NCBI GenBank assembly: GCA_964036045.1
Contig: OZ038379.1
Location: 19,501,017-19,565,016, forward strand
Length of the DNA: 64,000 nucleotides
Direction of reading: 5' to 3'
From: Eutreptiella sp. 'Long Island Sound 2002'
Lineage: Eukaryota; Euglenozoa; Euglenophyceae; Eutreptiales; Eutreptiaceae
Under the pieces are notes generated by a model, which made no database searches, was not told the origin of the DNA, and saw nothing but the letters and a program-made list of their open reading frames with translations. The translations under genes were made by a program, and so were the position numbers. This document shows, in pieces, positions 22,960 to 34,685 of this stretch. Numbering within the stretch: the first letter of the stretch is position 1; every line of letters starts with the position of its first letter.

Positions 22960-24550
22960 AATTTGGCAAAATGCCCATTACCAAGGGCGGAATAAATTGT
23001 GAGGGAGTTGGATTTTGGATTTTTGCAAAATGTTGCAAAAATGTTGCAGATTTTTGTGTCTCAACTCTACAATAACGCATTGCGGCGTCCTCTGGGCTGA
23101 TACCATGGGGGCTAGCGTGTACAACCAGCGCGGCCATGTCTCCCGCTAGCATGTCGTGTGTGACATGGACGTGCCGGTCTAGGATGAGGCAGGGATGCGG
23201 GACATGGCAGTGACGTGGTCGGGGCTCCTGTGGGCCCAGAACCCCAACGCCCTGACGGTCGGCCGGAGGGCTAGGCTGACAGCCTCCTACAGTCCCTTCC
23301 CCGTGTCAATGGGCCATGTTTCGAAGGGCCATGAAGCGACGGATACTTAGCTACCAAACGCCCCGGCGACACAAGTCATTTGATCATCGCTCAAACTGTT
23401 CACAGTGCAGTATCGCCCGGCTGGCCTGCTGCCCTGTTTCATCCGCTCATCCCCCTCCCTCAGAAAGAGGTGAGCTGTTGCTTGCACAACACGGGCTCCT
23501 GCGGCTCCGCTCTCAAGGGGCGAATGGCCAATAACAGCATCCCCATGGAGGCTAGTCTACCCATATTGTCATAGGAAAGGGTCGAATCAACACAATGCGA
23601 AGCAAGCGAGCAGAGCTGGGCAGCTCAACAAATCATGGAAACCTGCCAAACAGCAAGAGTGCAAAATGCATGGTCGCCAAATGATCAACCAAACACATCC
23701 AAAAGGCAATAGAAGTATTTAGGGAAAATCCAAATTTTCGAAAAAAATTCCGGTGCCACCAAAAAAAACAGCAATTTTGTGGCTTCCGGGATTTGACAAG
23801 GGGTTACACCAACAATTCAACCGCTTGGGGTAGGGTACGGGAATAGGCCCAAAAAGGGGCCGGTATGTGGCGCTTTCCCATATATGTGGGCTTGCATGCT
23901 TTTGATCTAAAACCCTCTGCGAGGTGATTTTTGGCCGGCGCATGCCAACCTGAAAATCAGCAACTCCTCACTGGTAAGAGCCCATGGGGGGGCCAACCAA
24001 GGGTACCCAAAGTTTGGACATGGGACCCCCACCGTTCGTTAGGAGGCCCACATACAAGTAAAAAGTTTCAACACACGGCAGCCACAACAGGCAAAAAAAT
24101 TTTCACCCCCCCCCCGAACCACCCCCCCTCCCAAGAAAAGCGGTACCCAGGGAGGAGGGGGGTCAAAATCGAAAAATCAAAATGATGATTTTACAAAGGG
24201 TTGGACATCCCATATCATGCATTGGGGTATGTTACGTGGGTACCCCCAAAAACAGGGGGTACGGGCGCTCGTGCCTGCGCTTGATTCAACCTTTCTGCAA
24301 GGTGATTTGTCTCCTTATTCATCACCAAGCCCACAGGTGGAGAGGAGCGACGTGGCTACATAAACGCTCCCTCGGGGCCATACCTAAAGTGAGAGGGAAT
24401 AGCTTTGCTCCATCTCCCATGCCGTATCAGGCCCTGCGGCACTGGGAATATAGGAGTGGAGAACACAAAGTGCCAAAAACCGTCATGCAGCAAAATGTTT
24501 GCCCTGCATGCAACCTGCACATGCCGTGCGCTCAAACGTCTTCTCTTTCT
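22960..24550. other. Spacer, no supported gene
   Basis: AT-richer than its surroundings, with C-runs near 24,106. No splice-supported frame. Confidence 0.5.
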
Positions 24551-24589
24551 TGGTCACTGCTGGGTGAACGATAAAAAGAGAGGAAGTGT

Positions 24590-24844
24590 TGTGACCTGTG
24601 ACTCCCCTTGATTTTTGAGACAGCCTCTTTTCAAAACTTTGCACCGTGTGCACAAGGTGTGCCCCGTCCCCTGATAGTGGATCACTTCGTGCTTCTCATA
24701 CACAGAATCCATGATGCGACTGACATGAATCTTATCTCCAACAAATCTCACCCAACCATGATCGAAGGTGACCGGGGCATTCACGTTTTGACATAGCAAC
24801 CACATCCCGCGTGCAAACATGGGTCCAAAACATTCCATTTGGGG
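24590..24844 (-). CDS. Possible exon, unknown protein
   Basis: A minus-strand frame of about 85 codons with FDHGWVRFVGDKIHVSRI and HTLCTRCKVLKRG is protein-like and contains a CxxC pair. It is followed by a TGACTCCCC-type sequence without a clear donor. It may be a mobile-element fragment. Confidence 0.3.
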
Positions 24845-24899
24845 TTGGGTCACACTGCTCAATCCCCAGTTCACGGGCCTCGTGATAAGGATTGATTGT

Positions 24900-27600
24900 A
24901 CAGGGGTTGCATGAGCCCAAACGAATCAGAAGCGCCCAATGGCCCTTGTGTGCGTGGACACCCCAGGGTGCCGACATGAATGACGACCACCATTTTGGGC
25001 AGGGCCCGCCTGCTCTTCAGAGCGAGCAAGGTTCCGAGCGATTTGTTGCTGGTTCATATCATGTCACGGGCCTAGCGAAAGGTGTCAAGGACGAGTCTGA
25101 ACGTGCACACAACATTTTACTGGAAACAAGATTCCAGCCACAGTCCCCTTGTGTTGAAAAACACAAGATTGCATGGCAGTACATCTCTGTTGTGGTGCGC
25201 CCCTATCCCACTGCATCCTGCATGCACCAATCAGGCGGTACTCATCACCCCGTCTTGTCCGTCCAGTCCCCATGCACAAGCCAGAAAAGGTTCTCAACAG
25301 TATGCCAAACTTATGTTTTTGTCAAAACATTGGTTTATCTCCGACCCCCATCGCCGCCTTCGGCGGGCCCCAGAGGTATGGCACGTGATCCCGCGCCAAG
25401 TCAGTTCTTCTGAGCACCATGAGGATAAGGGCGGGGACTTTAACGAGCCCATCCAGGGTGCCAGAGAGGCCCCGTCAAGGCTGTTCTTAAGCAAAAAAAT
25501 AGAAACACTCGTTGATTTACACTTGGCCCATCACCAATGGCAGTTTGCTGGTCACTGCCAGCAGTTGCAGCTTGAATGACAGCGCTTGGCAGTTAAGGGA
25601 TGGCGATTGGTGGTGGACCGACAAATTTGAGCCGCTAAGCACTTGGTGGTGAACCGCCGGTCGGGGGGAGGGGGGGGGCTTGAGAGCTGTCATTTATTTC
25701 AGCAAATCCCATTGATTGACGACAGCCGTGGGCTGCATCCAGGGGTTGGTCCTTTCTCTGTGTCCCCCGTCCCCATTTGGTCAGGGCTGCGTGGCCAGAA
25801 TGGCACCCAACTGCATGACCAACACGCGGACTTGTTGGGACAAGGCCACTGGTGATGCACCACCTCACAAAACCCGTACCGCAGGCGTTGTCTGACCACA
25901 TGGGCCAGCCGGGGATCGGAGCAGCGGGGCACACCACTTCAGACAGTCCAAACGGCACCAAAGCGAAAAAACACGCATCTCTCTGGTCAGCAAACCATGC
26001 AACCCACAGCAGAGGGGAAGTACCCGCGCCGCACGCGCCGCGTGTACTTTTGGAGGGAACTGTTCTCCTGACACGGGCAAATAGGCATCAAAGGCAGAAG
26101 ACACGAAGCACGTGTACGCCTGCCCACAGTTCCGGTTGCCCCGCGCGTACGCCCCGCGCGCACCATGTCAAGAACTTCCCCCAATCTGCCGTTTCGGTTG
26201 CAATAAAAAAACGGTTGGGACTGCAAACTCCACAGCCCCACACCTCCAGAAAAAACACTACAAAGTGCTGTGTGGACACGGCATTGTTGCGCAAGGGGGG
26301 TAATCCACAAGACACAAGGGGATCCTGGCACATACCTCCGGAACTAGATGCACCAGACTCCACATACAGTCACCCCCGAACCGTGAAGTTTGGAGGGTGC
26401 TCTCCACCACAAATGGTGTGCCAAGTTGTAAGGGTCAGGGGGTTCCGGACCACCAAGTGCTGCAAGTGCGCGCTCCACTCCAAGGGAGTGCAGCTGGTGG
26501 ACTGTGCCCCACGGGCCGTTTATCGGGTGTGCTAGGGCTGAGGCCCTGGTGCGCGAGTGTAGAGCAGGAGCCTAGAGCGTTATCAGTGTATGGGTTGTCC
26601 CCGAGCGCCCCCCCATGCACGCCGGACGTCGACGAAACTGTGAGTGACAATATCCATCTTCTTTGCCGCGGATCAGGCCATTCCATCATGATTCACATCT
26701 GCAATAGTTTGAGGGTCTCCTGTTGGACAAGGAAACATTGTGCAATGAAACTTGGCTTCCAGTCGGTCTATGATACAACACCGGGTCAGGGGGGGGGGAG
26801 TATTGGCGCCGCCCGCGCGCCACACGCACACCCCGCGCTACTTTTGCGGCGAGTACACCGGGACCGCCCTGATTTTTCCCCCATCCCAAAATGGCCCCGA
26901 AGAAAAGCGAACCCATTGCCACAGGAATTACATGAACACCGCGCCTTCCCACAAAGTTGCACGATCAAGCGGAGGGGGCATGTTGAGATGTCTGAAAGGG
27001 AGCACCATACATTTTGACCCCTCAGTGGCTCCGGAAGGTTCTACGAACGCAATCAGAAATGGCTACAGGCTAAAGTAGGGGTACGCCAGACGGCCAAATC
27101 AATGCACCGCACGCACGCCGCGTCAGGTGCTCCCCCAGAACAGAGCTCTTCCAGCTTACGCCCTTTACGATTGGCTTCAAAATTAGCGTACTTCATGCCG
27201 CAGGATCAGGACAATAGGGGGGGGGGAGGGGGGTCACCTCAGGGTTGGAGTTAGAGCGCGGGCAAGGACAAGAGCAGGGGTCACAGCCCGATAAACAGTG
27301 GTTGATGGACAGAAACTGGAAATTCCGACGGCAATCAACGGTGGTTGACTTGAACAATGAGCGTCAGCAAATACATCCAATACCAACTTGCCAAAGTAGC
27401 CCCCCAAAGTACGGCCAAAGGCAGGCAAAAGGACAGTCCAACGGGGATCCCGTGCGTAGACCCGGCCTCAGTGCATTCAGCCACCTAAACAAGAGCATCG
27501 ACCGGTGTCCGTTTGGCACCGGTGGCGATGCCCGGTCTGAGGCAGGAATCCTCTTGTTCAGGGGCAGCACAGTCGTACCCGGTCGTTCCTACTGGACCAG
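24900..27600. other. Spacer with GC-rich repeat modules
   Basis: Members of the CCGCGCGC module family lie at 26,022, 26,138 and 26,809, and a related one near 27,104. G-runs occur at 25,668, 26,790 and 27,219. Several 100-220 codon frames exist on both strands, none with splice support. Confidence 0.5.
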
Positions 27601-27638
27601 CGGGATGTTGCAGCCTTCTGATACCCCGCCAACGCACA

Positions 27639-27869
27639 CTAAGTGTCATACGCAAGCACACCCTTCACCAAGGTCCTGCCTTCCAGCCCATCTTTCACGT
27701 TGACATGCCCGGAGAGCGCGCGGCGAAATCGCAAAAGTGCGTGTTTTCTCAGATGGAGCCGCTCTATCCCACGCCGCCTCTTGACCTCGGGAACCCACAG
27801 CGGTGCAGGAAATTCTCGGGTCGGGAGCAGGATACCAACAATCATGAATTGCACTTTGAGTACACGCAC
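27639..27869 (-). CDS. Possible exon, basic protein
   Basis: A 76-codon minus-strand frame with VQFMIVGILLPTREFPAPL and a highly basic middle (KRRRGIERLHLRKHALL), ending in TAG. The composition is protein-like but no splice sites are decisive. The opposite strand is also open for 244 codons. Confidence 0.3.
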   Translation of the reverse strand: MRVLKVQFMIVGILLPTREFPAPLWVPEVKRRRGIERLHLRKHALLRFRRALSGHVNVKDGLEGRTLVKGVLAYDT

Positions 27870-28425
27870 CGCACACCCGGAACACGTATGATATCATATC
27901 ACACATGCATTTGGATGTGCACATCCATCAATCATTCCTTAAAGCTCCGTCCCCCTTGTGCAAGTACGGCTCAGGTCCCAGCAACCAACGACAGAGGGTC
28001 CCCGTGCCCAGACAAGGCCGTGCGGGCACATGGACATGAAGGGGGGGCACGGCACAACAGTAGCCATGGCCCCCAATCGCATCAAACCCAATCAAACCGG
28101 CGTGCAGACACAAGTCTCACGAGTCGTACACGCAGCCTCTGTTCTTGTCCTCCCACACGGAGCAGGCTCACATGGTTGTGCCTTCAGGTGCTGGACCATG
28201 AAACAGACGGTGCCCAAGATGAGGGTGACGGCAGGGGCCCATGCTGACTCCTGGTCGTTGTGCCTTCAGGGCCATGCTTGCGCATGGGGGGGGGGGGGGG
28301 GAGCAGCTTGCAATCACGTCTTACGTATCATACGGATCCGTTGTGTGTCTTCATCACACACAACCTTCGACCGAGAGGGGGCGCCTTTGTGATACACTCC
28401 ACAAAAAAGGTGCTCGACGCAGGCT

Positions 28426-28890
28426 CTAGGTACGCTCCAGGTGTGCTCTAACTTGGCGGTCCGCCGGACAAAACAGCCCCGGCGGTGCACGCGGGTCCGC
28501 ATGGTACCGGTCCCAGAGCCGCTGCACTGTACCCACAAAGTCGTCCGGCGTGCCCTCTGCCGGGGGCATGCGCAGGCGCTGCTCCAGGTCTTGGCCCCCC
28601 GTGCGCCACTCACGCAGCAACTGCCGGCGCCGCGACTCGAGACGCTCCTGCGCCGCCTCCCGCTCCCGCAACTGCCGCTCCCGCGCCGCCGCCTCCTCCT
28701 GCTGCTGCCGCGCGAACTCCTCCTCTGCGGCCGCATGGCGCTGGCGGCGGGCAGTACCGGCGGCGGCAGCGGCACTGTGATCGAGTTTGCGGGCCTCGGC
28801 AGCGGCTTCCAAACGGGAGGCCTCTCGGGCATGCGCCCGCGACGTTTCGCGCAGCCACACGCTGAATTCCGCAGCAGGTGTGGGTGTGGT
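28426..28890 (-). CDS. Terminal exon of a Glu/Arg-rich coiled-coil protein
   Basis: An acceptor (GCAATGAGCCTCAG) is followed by 154 codons and a TAG stop. Residues 20-120 are Ala/Glu/Arg/Gln-rich with helix-forming repeats such as ARQQQEEAAARERQLREREA, then a folded-looking tail with DDFVGTVQRLWDRYHAD. This is typical of long cytoskeletal or ciliary coiled-coil proteins, but the exact family is not identifiable. It begins in phase 0 with ACC after CAG, like the coiled-coil exons at 50-53 kb. A long frame on the other strand is its shadow. Confidence 0.6.
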   Translation of the reverse strand, partial: TTPTPAAEFSVWLRETSRAHAREASRLEAAAEARKLDHSAAAAAGTARRQRHAAAEEEFARQQQEEAAARERQLREREAAQERLESRRRQLLREWRTGGQDLEQRLRMPPAEGTPDDFVGTVQRLWDRYHADPRAPPGLFCPADRQVRAHLERT

Positions 28891-28978
28891 CTGAGGCTCA
28901 TTGCACTGGGATGGAGCTGCGGAGCGTTCCCATTCTGCCGAAACGGAGCAGAGCGGGTCGGCCGGGGGGGGGGGGGGG

Positions 28979-29290
28979 GTCTCACGCACACGGAAACACA
29001 GCGAGGCAGGCTATGGACGGCCTGTGAACAGAGGCGCGTGGACAGCAAAAACAGTCAAACGACCCACGCAACAACCAGCACAACGTGGGCGCCGCTGACG
29101 CGCAAACGGCACATAGTGCCACAACCAGCACAGCCCCAGCACACCAACCACTGGGCTCCGAAAAACGACACCAGCAAGAGCACCGGCCGCAGCGGCCGAC
29201 AGAACCACCCGACGCAACATGCAAAGGGAAAAACGGGTGACTGTCCAGGGCCCCATAAAGAAACAACAACCCGACGGAATGTCACACAGG
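28979..29290 (-). repeat. Dispersed repeat P, copy 3 (minus)
   Basis: About 310 bp matching, in inverse orientation, 48,868-49,200 and partly 57,414-57,640. Shared blocks include CCTGGACAGTCACCCGTT. It ends against a G-run at 28,968. Confidence 0.8.
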
Positions 29291-29711
29291 GGGCACAGGC
29301 CGTCAGCTGCGGTGAGGGCGTGTGGGTCCTCTGGCATGCCTCACTACCCCAAAGTGAAGTGCCATGTTTCCCTCAAGAGTGTCTCCTGTGGCCCAGTGCA
29401 CTCCCTAGCGCACCACGGTCACCTTATGGCTGTGGGCCTGACTTCACACTGCATGCGCACTGCATGCAAAGGTAGCAAGAACGCATACCACATACCCCGC
29501 ATACTCGTGAAAAAGATGCCCTCCTTGGAGCACGAAATGCACCAACACACAATTCATGTGAAGACCCACTGTTCGCAACTTACACATTGCAACTGCTAAA
29601 CAGCACCCGGTAGGTCTGTTGGATGTGATGCCACGGGCTTGAAAATAGGGCTCGGTAATCCCAGCAATATACAAACTCTGTACTGCGCGCAAAGGCAGCC
29701 CGTGTCTTCAG

Positions 29712-29880
29712 GGTATAATCCTGAGGTCAACCATTCCACAATGATGTGGGGAACCTCCACAGTGCAGGATGGCTTCTTATTTACAAAGGCCATGTACAAG
29801 TGGTATCAGATGACATTTACGCCAAGAGAGGAAGAGCCTCTACTTCCATATACGGGGGGCTCTTCCTACATTCAGTGCAG
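29712..29880 (+). CDS. Trp-rich repeat protein, first candidate exon
   Basis: After an acceptor (CCCGTGTCTTCAG) the plus-strand frame encodes VNHSTMMWGTSTVQDG and MYKWYQMTFTPREEEP. The KWYxMxFTP element recurs as KYWYGFRFTP in the exon at 30,637, which argues that both are real and part of one repeat-containing protein. The 3' boundary is uncertain. Confidence 0.4.
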
Positions 29881-30348
29881 CTACTGCAGGCTAGGGCAGT
29901 GGGAATCCTTAATCCTGATGCAAACGGGCCGAAGTGGCTGTGTTTTTAGGCTTCCATGGGGCAAGGGGGTTCATTCTTGCATGCCGCATGTCTTGAGCAC
30001 CCGTGTTATCATGCCCTCGTAAGGATTGGTGAGACGTACTCATCTTGGGCGACTACTCCTTGTCTGGTCATGGCCCAACCAGGGGAACCATGTACGTTTC
30101 CCATCCATCAACCCACTGCCGGTCTGCAGCTGCCAGACTGGGACGCCAAAGATCAGGAACTCTGTTGTTTGCAGGCACTTGGACCTCCCAAAGTTGGTGC
30201 ACCTCAGCGGGCAGTGGTGTTGCGGGGCATCAGCCCTGTTTGTGGGGACCACTCGCCGACAGTTTGGTGTTCTCAACAGTTGGTGCCACAGCTGGGGTCC
30301 GAGGCCCAACCTTTCGGTCCCTGGGAGAGTTCGAAGGCCCTGCTTTAG

Positions 30349-30490
30349 TCCCGGCACCACATTGCGCACAACAAGTCATGGGTGTTCGAACCTGGGGCCA
30401 TGGGTATGGCACAAATGCGTCCCAACCTTTCGACCAACCGGAGTTTCTTTGGTGGTCACTGGCGACCGACGGTGCCTATCAATATTGCAG
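30349..30490 (+). CDS. Trp-rich repeat protein, second candidate exon
   Basis: Bounded by acceptor GGCCCTGCTTTAG and donor ATATTGCAG|GTCCGC; the next intron is 56 nt (30,491-30,546) and the preceding one could be 52 nt. One frame encodes GYGTNASQPF and PEFLWWSLATDGAYQYC, sharing FWWSL with the exon at 30,637. A second frame through the same exon is also open, so phase is not settled. Confidence 0.4.
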
Positions 30491-30636
30491 GTCCGCACAT
30501 TTGCTCGCACAGGTGTCCTCAGTGCCAGTGAAACTTGTCATTGCAGCCTGCAACCCCGTTCTCCAGCCCAAATAACTTTTTTAAGCTGACCTGCAACCCT
30601 ACCCCAAATGGCACCTTCGTGTGTAGCACCGTGCAG

Positions 30637-30836
30637 ATCAAATGTTGACAAACTACAGCGGAGGAGGGGGCGGAATGGGGAGAGACACATTCAGGTCTTG
30701 GTGTGGCGATCGCAGCCACCATGTGAAACTTCTCAGTCCAAGATGGAAATATTGGTATGGCTTCCGCTTCACACCCCACAACTTCTGGTGGTCACTATTC
30801 ATCAGACGAGGAGGACATGCAACTTCCATCCATTGA
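30637..30836 (+). CDS. Trp-rich repeat protein, third candidate exon
   Basis: After an acceptor (GTAGCACCGTGCAG) the frame encodes a Gly run, RWKYWYGFRFTPHNFWWSL and ends at TGA. The motif pair (K)YWYxFxFTP and FWWSL links it to the exons at 29,712 and 30,349. Abundant Trp/Tyr and sequons suggest an extracellular carbohydrate-binding or cell-wall protein, but that is inference. An alternative frame just upstream (30,547-30,650) also looks coding. Confidence 0.4.
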
Positions 30837-31410
30837 TATTGTTTTAATCGGTTCATCCATTATGCAGGTCTGCACCTGCCAGAGTCACGCACCAAAGACA
30901 GCAACAAGGTGACTCTGGTGGACTACAGGTAACAGAGGTACTCCAGAGGGATGCATGGCACTTAAGAGTGGTGAAGCGTGCCAGAGGATGTCACAGCTGC
31001 CAGCGTGTAAGGGGAACAAGATGGGGCCACATGAAGATCACACAACTCTTCCAGTTGGTGCAGCAATGTCATTCTGTGCGAAACAACAAGCATGGCCTAA
31101 TGCGGGCTGTGTGCAGGACCGATCAATGGACGACTGCATAGCAAAGAGCCCCCTCTCTCAAAGATCCGAATGCAGTCGTCGTCGTTGGCAGATGTCAATG
31201 AGCCGATTGCCAGTCAGGAAATGCTATCCTCCACTCCCCAAACATATGCACGCACGCACGCGTGCGCGCACGCGCGTTCAAATGGGCTATAAACAGAGCC
31301 ACACACACCACCGTCAATAGTTCGCCCCCATCCCAATGGGTAACTATGACATGGAGCGACAAGCGCCAAACACCAAGCAACACAAAAGAAGGAATACTGG
31401 CCCGCTTGAC

Positions 31411-31675
31411 CTGCCTTCTCTTCCGACGGTCGCACATGCACCGCTCGCAGCATCTCTTGCTCCCTGCGAAGGTTCTCTGCCTCGTAGCGTGCACGCTCGG
31501 TCGCATCCGTCAGCGCTGCGGAGGCCTGTTGAGCGCGCTTGAAGAGCTCTGTCGTGTCAACATGGCGGTTCTTATCAGGATGCAACTCCAGCGCCTGCCT
31601 GCGAAATGCTCTGCGGACGTCCTCTGGGGTGGCAACGCGGGTAACGCCCAAAAGCTCATAATAGTTGAGCTCCAT
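31411..31675 (-). CDS. J-domain (DnaJ/Hsp40) protein, first coding exon
   Basis: J-domain proteins stimulate Hsp70 ATPase and deliver substrates. From ATG 31,675 the exon encodes a complete J-domain at the extreme N-terminus: NYYELLGV (helix I), VRRAFRRQALELHPDKN with the invariant HPD, and FKRAQQASAALTDATERARY (helices III-IV). An acceptor with a (CT)n tract ends about 49 nt upstream of the ATG, so the start lies in the second exon. A donor (GGCAG|GTCAAG) follows after 88 codons, in phase 1. The remaining exons were not recognised downstream, so the subfamily is unknown. Confidence 0.85.
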
Positions 31676-31706
31676 AGTCTCGCCAGGCGAGACAACGCAA
31701 GGCTGC

Positions 31707-31732
31707 AATAGAGAGAGAGAGAGAGAGAGGGG
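31707..31732 (+). repeat. (GA)n microsatellite
   Basis: Thirteen or so GA units. On the minus strand this is the CT-rich tract just before the acceptor of the J-domain exon. Confidence 0.9.
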
Positions 31733-31739
31733 GGAGGAG

Positions 31740-32770
31740 GGAGGGAGGGAGAGAGGAACAGGGAACGACGTACAACAGGGAGAGCCACCGCGTTGCATGT
31801 GTTTGTGTCTTGAGTCTTGACTCAAAGGACTGTTTCCTTGCGTTCTAAGCCACGTGAGGATATACAGGGGTCACAAACCCCCACCTCCTCCTCCCTAACA
31901 ACCAGCAATGTTCTTCCACTTGACAGGGGCGGGCCATGACGTCAGGTTTTGCATGATCCTGACCTCATGCCAGACTTCCTCAGTACGATCGTAATCCGCC
32001 GTTCTGCATTCATCCGGGGGGGGGGGAGGGGCATGAAGGAAAGTGGGGAGGCAGGAGGGGGATAACTCGAGTGGCTGGGAGGGATGTTCCTTGGACAGGA
32101 CTGTAGACAAAGCTTAGCCCCGAAAACCTTCCAGGCCCCTGTCTGATGACCATCAAATGGACTCCCTATCATCTCGTTGCTGCTTGCCCTTGGCAGTGGA
32201 CCTATAGCCACAGCCTGCAATATTCCGTGTTTTCCCCGCAAATTCCATTTAGAGATCCCGTCACGTGTGGCCCCGGGAGATAGACATTTTCAGACTGGGG
32301 TTGGTGGGGTGGGGGGAGGGAGCACCGGGGCGCACTACTTTTCAGCAAGTGTCCTAGAGCTTAGTCCCAGATCTCCCCTATAGAAGCTCCGAAGCACACC
32401 AGAAAATCCCACCAAATCTGCCCATCAAAATGTGACATTTATTCTGCTCAACAACCAGTTTTGTCTCCACAGATTTTGTAATAATTGCAAGGGGACACAA
32501 ATGCAATGTATAATGCCTCTCATGTAACGGCACCTTGCAAGGTCCAGGGCATGGGACTGGACCAATTTACTGGGTTATTGGTAAAAGTATATGATAGTGG
32601 TGTAGCGGATTCTACACATAGACAAGCACCCCATGACCCACATGGCACCAAACCCCATATCCCATCATGTGGGGGCTGAGGGATTACATAAACATGGTGC
32701 AGCAACTAGGGGTGTGTGTCTCCCTGTGGCTACAAGAGCGTGCCTGGCTAGCTGTGGGACCAGGGGCAAG
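31740..32770. other. Spacer upstream of the J-domain gene
   Basis: G-runs at 31,730-31,750 and 32,014-32,030. No gene seen. Confidence 0.5.
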
Positions 32771-32773
32771 TTG

Positions 32774-32812
32774 TTGCACTGCGTGCGCACTGCATGCACA
32801 CTGCGTGCAGTG
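32774..32812 (+). repeat. GCACTGCGTG minisatellite
   Basis: Three to four units of the same minisatellite as at 7,171 and 7,855. Confidence 0.8.
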
Positions 32813-33269
32813 CCCACACGATGAACCTAGCCAGGGAGGAAGGGAGGAATATGCAGGCGTCACAGGCCCTTGTGTTGGTGGCCGTGGCCAAGCGCAATCT
32901 GCTATTGTGTGAGCGTGCTTGAAGATGGTGGCAGCTTTCCGGGGACATAGGCATTCTGCCTTGACCAGATTGGGGCCCAACTGGTAGCAATATGCAAGAA
33001 TATGTGGGCCGTTACTGATAAGCCAGGCTACTGATTCCGGATGATCCGAGAGTGCGGATGAAGGGTTCAAGTATTGGCACATAAAGAGAATCCACAAAGG
33101 ACATTGTTTCCTAAAGATAGCAAGGCAATGGCCATGAAGGTTGGAATCCGCTTTGGAGTGTTTAACAACCCACCTGCCGATTTCTTGCGTTGTGAATGTA
33201 CACGACGTCCAGTGATTCCCCATCATCATAATCCACCATCCACCTACAACAAAGAACATGCAAAAAAAC

Positions 33270-33460
33270 CGGGTAAAAATGGGCTAAAATGGCTGAAAAT
33301 AGGTGAAATTGGGTGGCAATTCAAATGTGCCACATCCTCAATGCACAAGAAGCGTAAACAAACGTGTTATGGGACAACAAACTTGTGAAAAAGGGCCATA
33401 ACTAGGGTTCAAGTAGTTGCCGGCGTACAAAAGTTTGCACTGTGTGCACGGCATTCCCCG
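33270..33460 (+). repeat. Dispersed repeat matching 7,690-7,860
   Basis: Shares GGCAATTCAAATGTGCCACA-type blocks, AACTTGTSAAAARGGGCC and the run into GCACTG units with the copy at 7,690. Confidence 0.7.
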
Positions 33461-33469
33461 GACCTATTC

Positions 33470-34680
33470 AACAAAGAAAGCTCAGATGATGGTATCATGA
33501 TTAGTATGCAAGGCAAGGTGGTAGGGCTGGATCAAGATGTCGGCAGGTACATGGGAATGTGAGGGCACCACTAGATGATGGGGATGGATGCTGCCGTAGG
33601 GCCATTCCTGAGGGAGGCATAGGATAGGACGGATATGGTACCATGATGGTAGCAAGCACAAGGATTAGCGGCCAGGCATGCTCATAGCAAGATATATTGT
33701 GACGGCCTGAGGATTATTGCCCAAGTGAGTGGGTCTCAGACAAATTGGTCGGAGCTCATGGGAGCTGCCAAGTTTTGTTGCAGTATTCTTGTGCTCCGCC
33801 TTTGCAAACATAGGTATCCTAGCCTCCAAAGGGGATAAAGTGAACATTGACATCAAAGCTGTGGTCGATCATGCAGCGTGCGCGCTACATAGGGTTTAAG
33901 TATGGACCTACAACAAATGATCGGGGGCATGCAACAACATAGCTAGCAGCTAAACGGAGGATGGATCCCAAGTCACCACACGGTAACACACACAGTACAA
34001 AGCACATGGATATGCCACTAACAGCCCCCCTCAAATTTGGCAATTCCCCACGATCCCTACTTGCATTGCAAGTGGGCCATGTGTGGAACAAAAAAAATCA
34101 CCAGACACCGATCTAGCCCTAGCACAAAGGGCAGGGAGCGAGGAGCATGCCAATGTAATGAAGCACATTTGTGATTGGATTATCCAAGGGGCAAAAGGCA
34201 TCAAATGTGAGAATGTATTTTTTCTTTGACCAAGCTGTAACAATGCTGCAACAGTAGGAGTAGGAGTAAATCTCGGATGGTAAGTACACTTGCAGGGTAC
34301 CACACAACACTTTCCTCAATCAATTACATAGGTTGTCGCCAATGTTGCCAACAAGCATCGAATGTGAGAATGCATTGTGCAACTTCTTAGGGTACATCCC
34401 CATTTGCATCCTCCCTCCGCAGCACGCAAAAAGGGCCTTAAAGAAGGTCCCCCCTACCAGGGGTGGGGCAACACTTGGTATAAGCCGGATAAGGGTTGTA
34501 AATTGCTCCCCCATCCGCAACCCCAAACCAACAAGGCTGGTAAACCCCTCCCTCCCAAGAACAATTGGGTGATAGTAGCGCCATTAGCTGCACTGTGCGC
34601 CGGTTGAAACCCAAACCTTTGCACGGCCAAAAAATCCCCTATATATTGGCATGGGGACACTTTGCACTGCCAAAAAGCCC
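33470..34680. other. Spacer with a diverged internal duplication
   Basis: On the minus strand, ATTCTCACATTYGATGC appears at about 34,370 and 34,213 in two related contexts, each giving ILTFDA in one frame. Both are interrupted by stops. No gene is called. Confidence 0.4.
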
Positions 34681-34685
34681 CCTAT

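Noticed and set aside
28441-29475. 344-codon plus-strand open frame
   Set aside because: Shadow of the Glu/Arg-rich exon on the minus strand, running on into repeat P.
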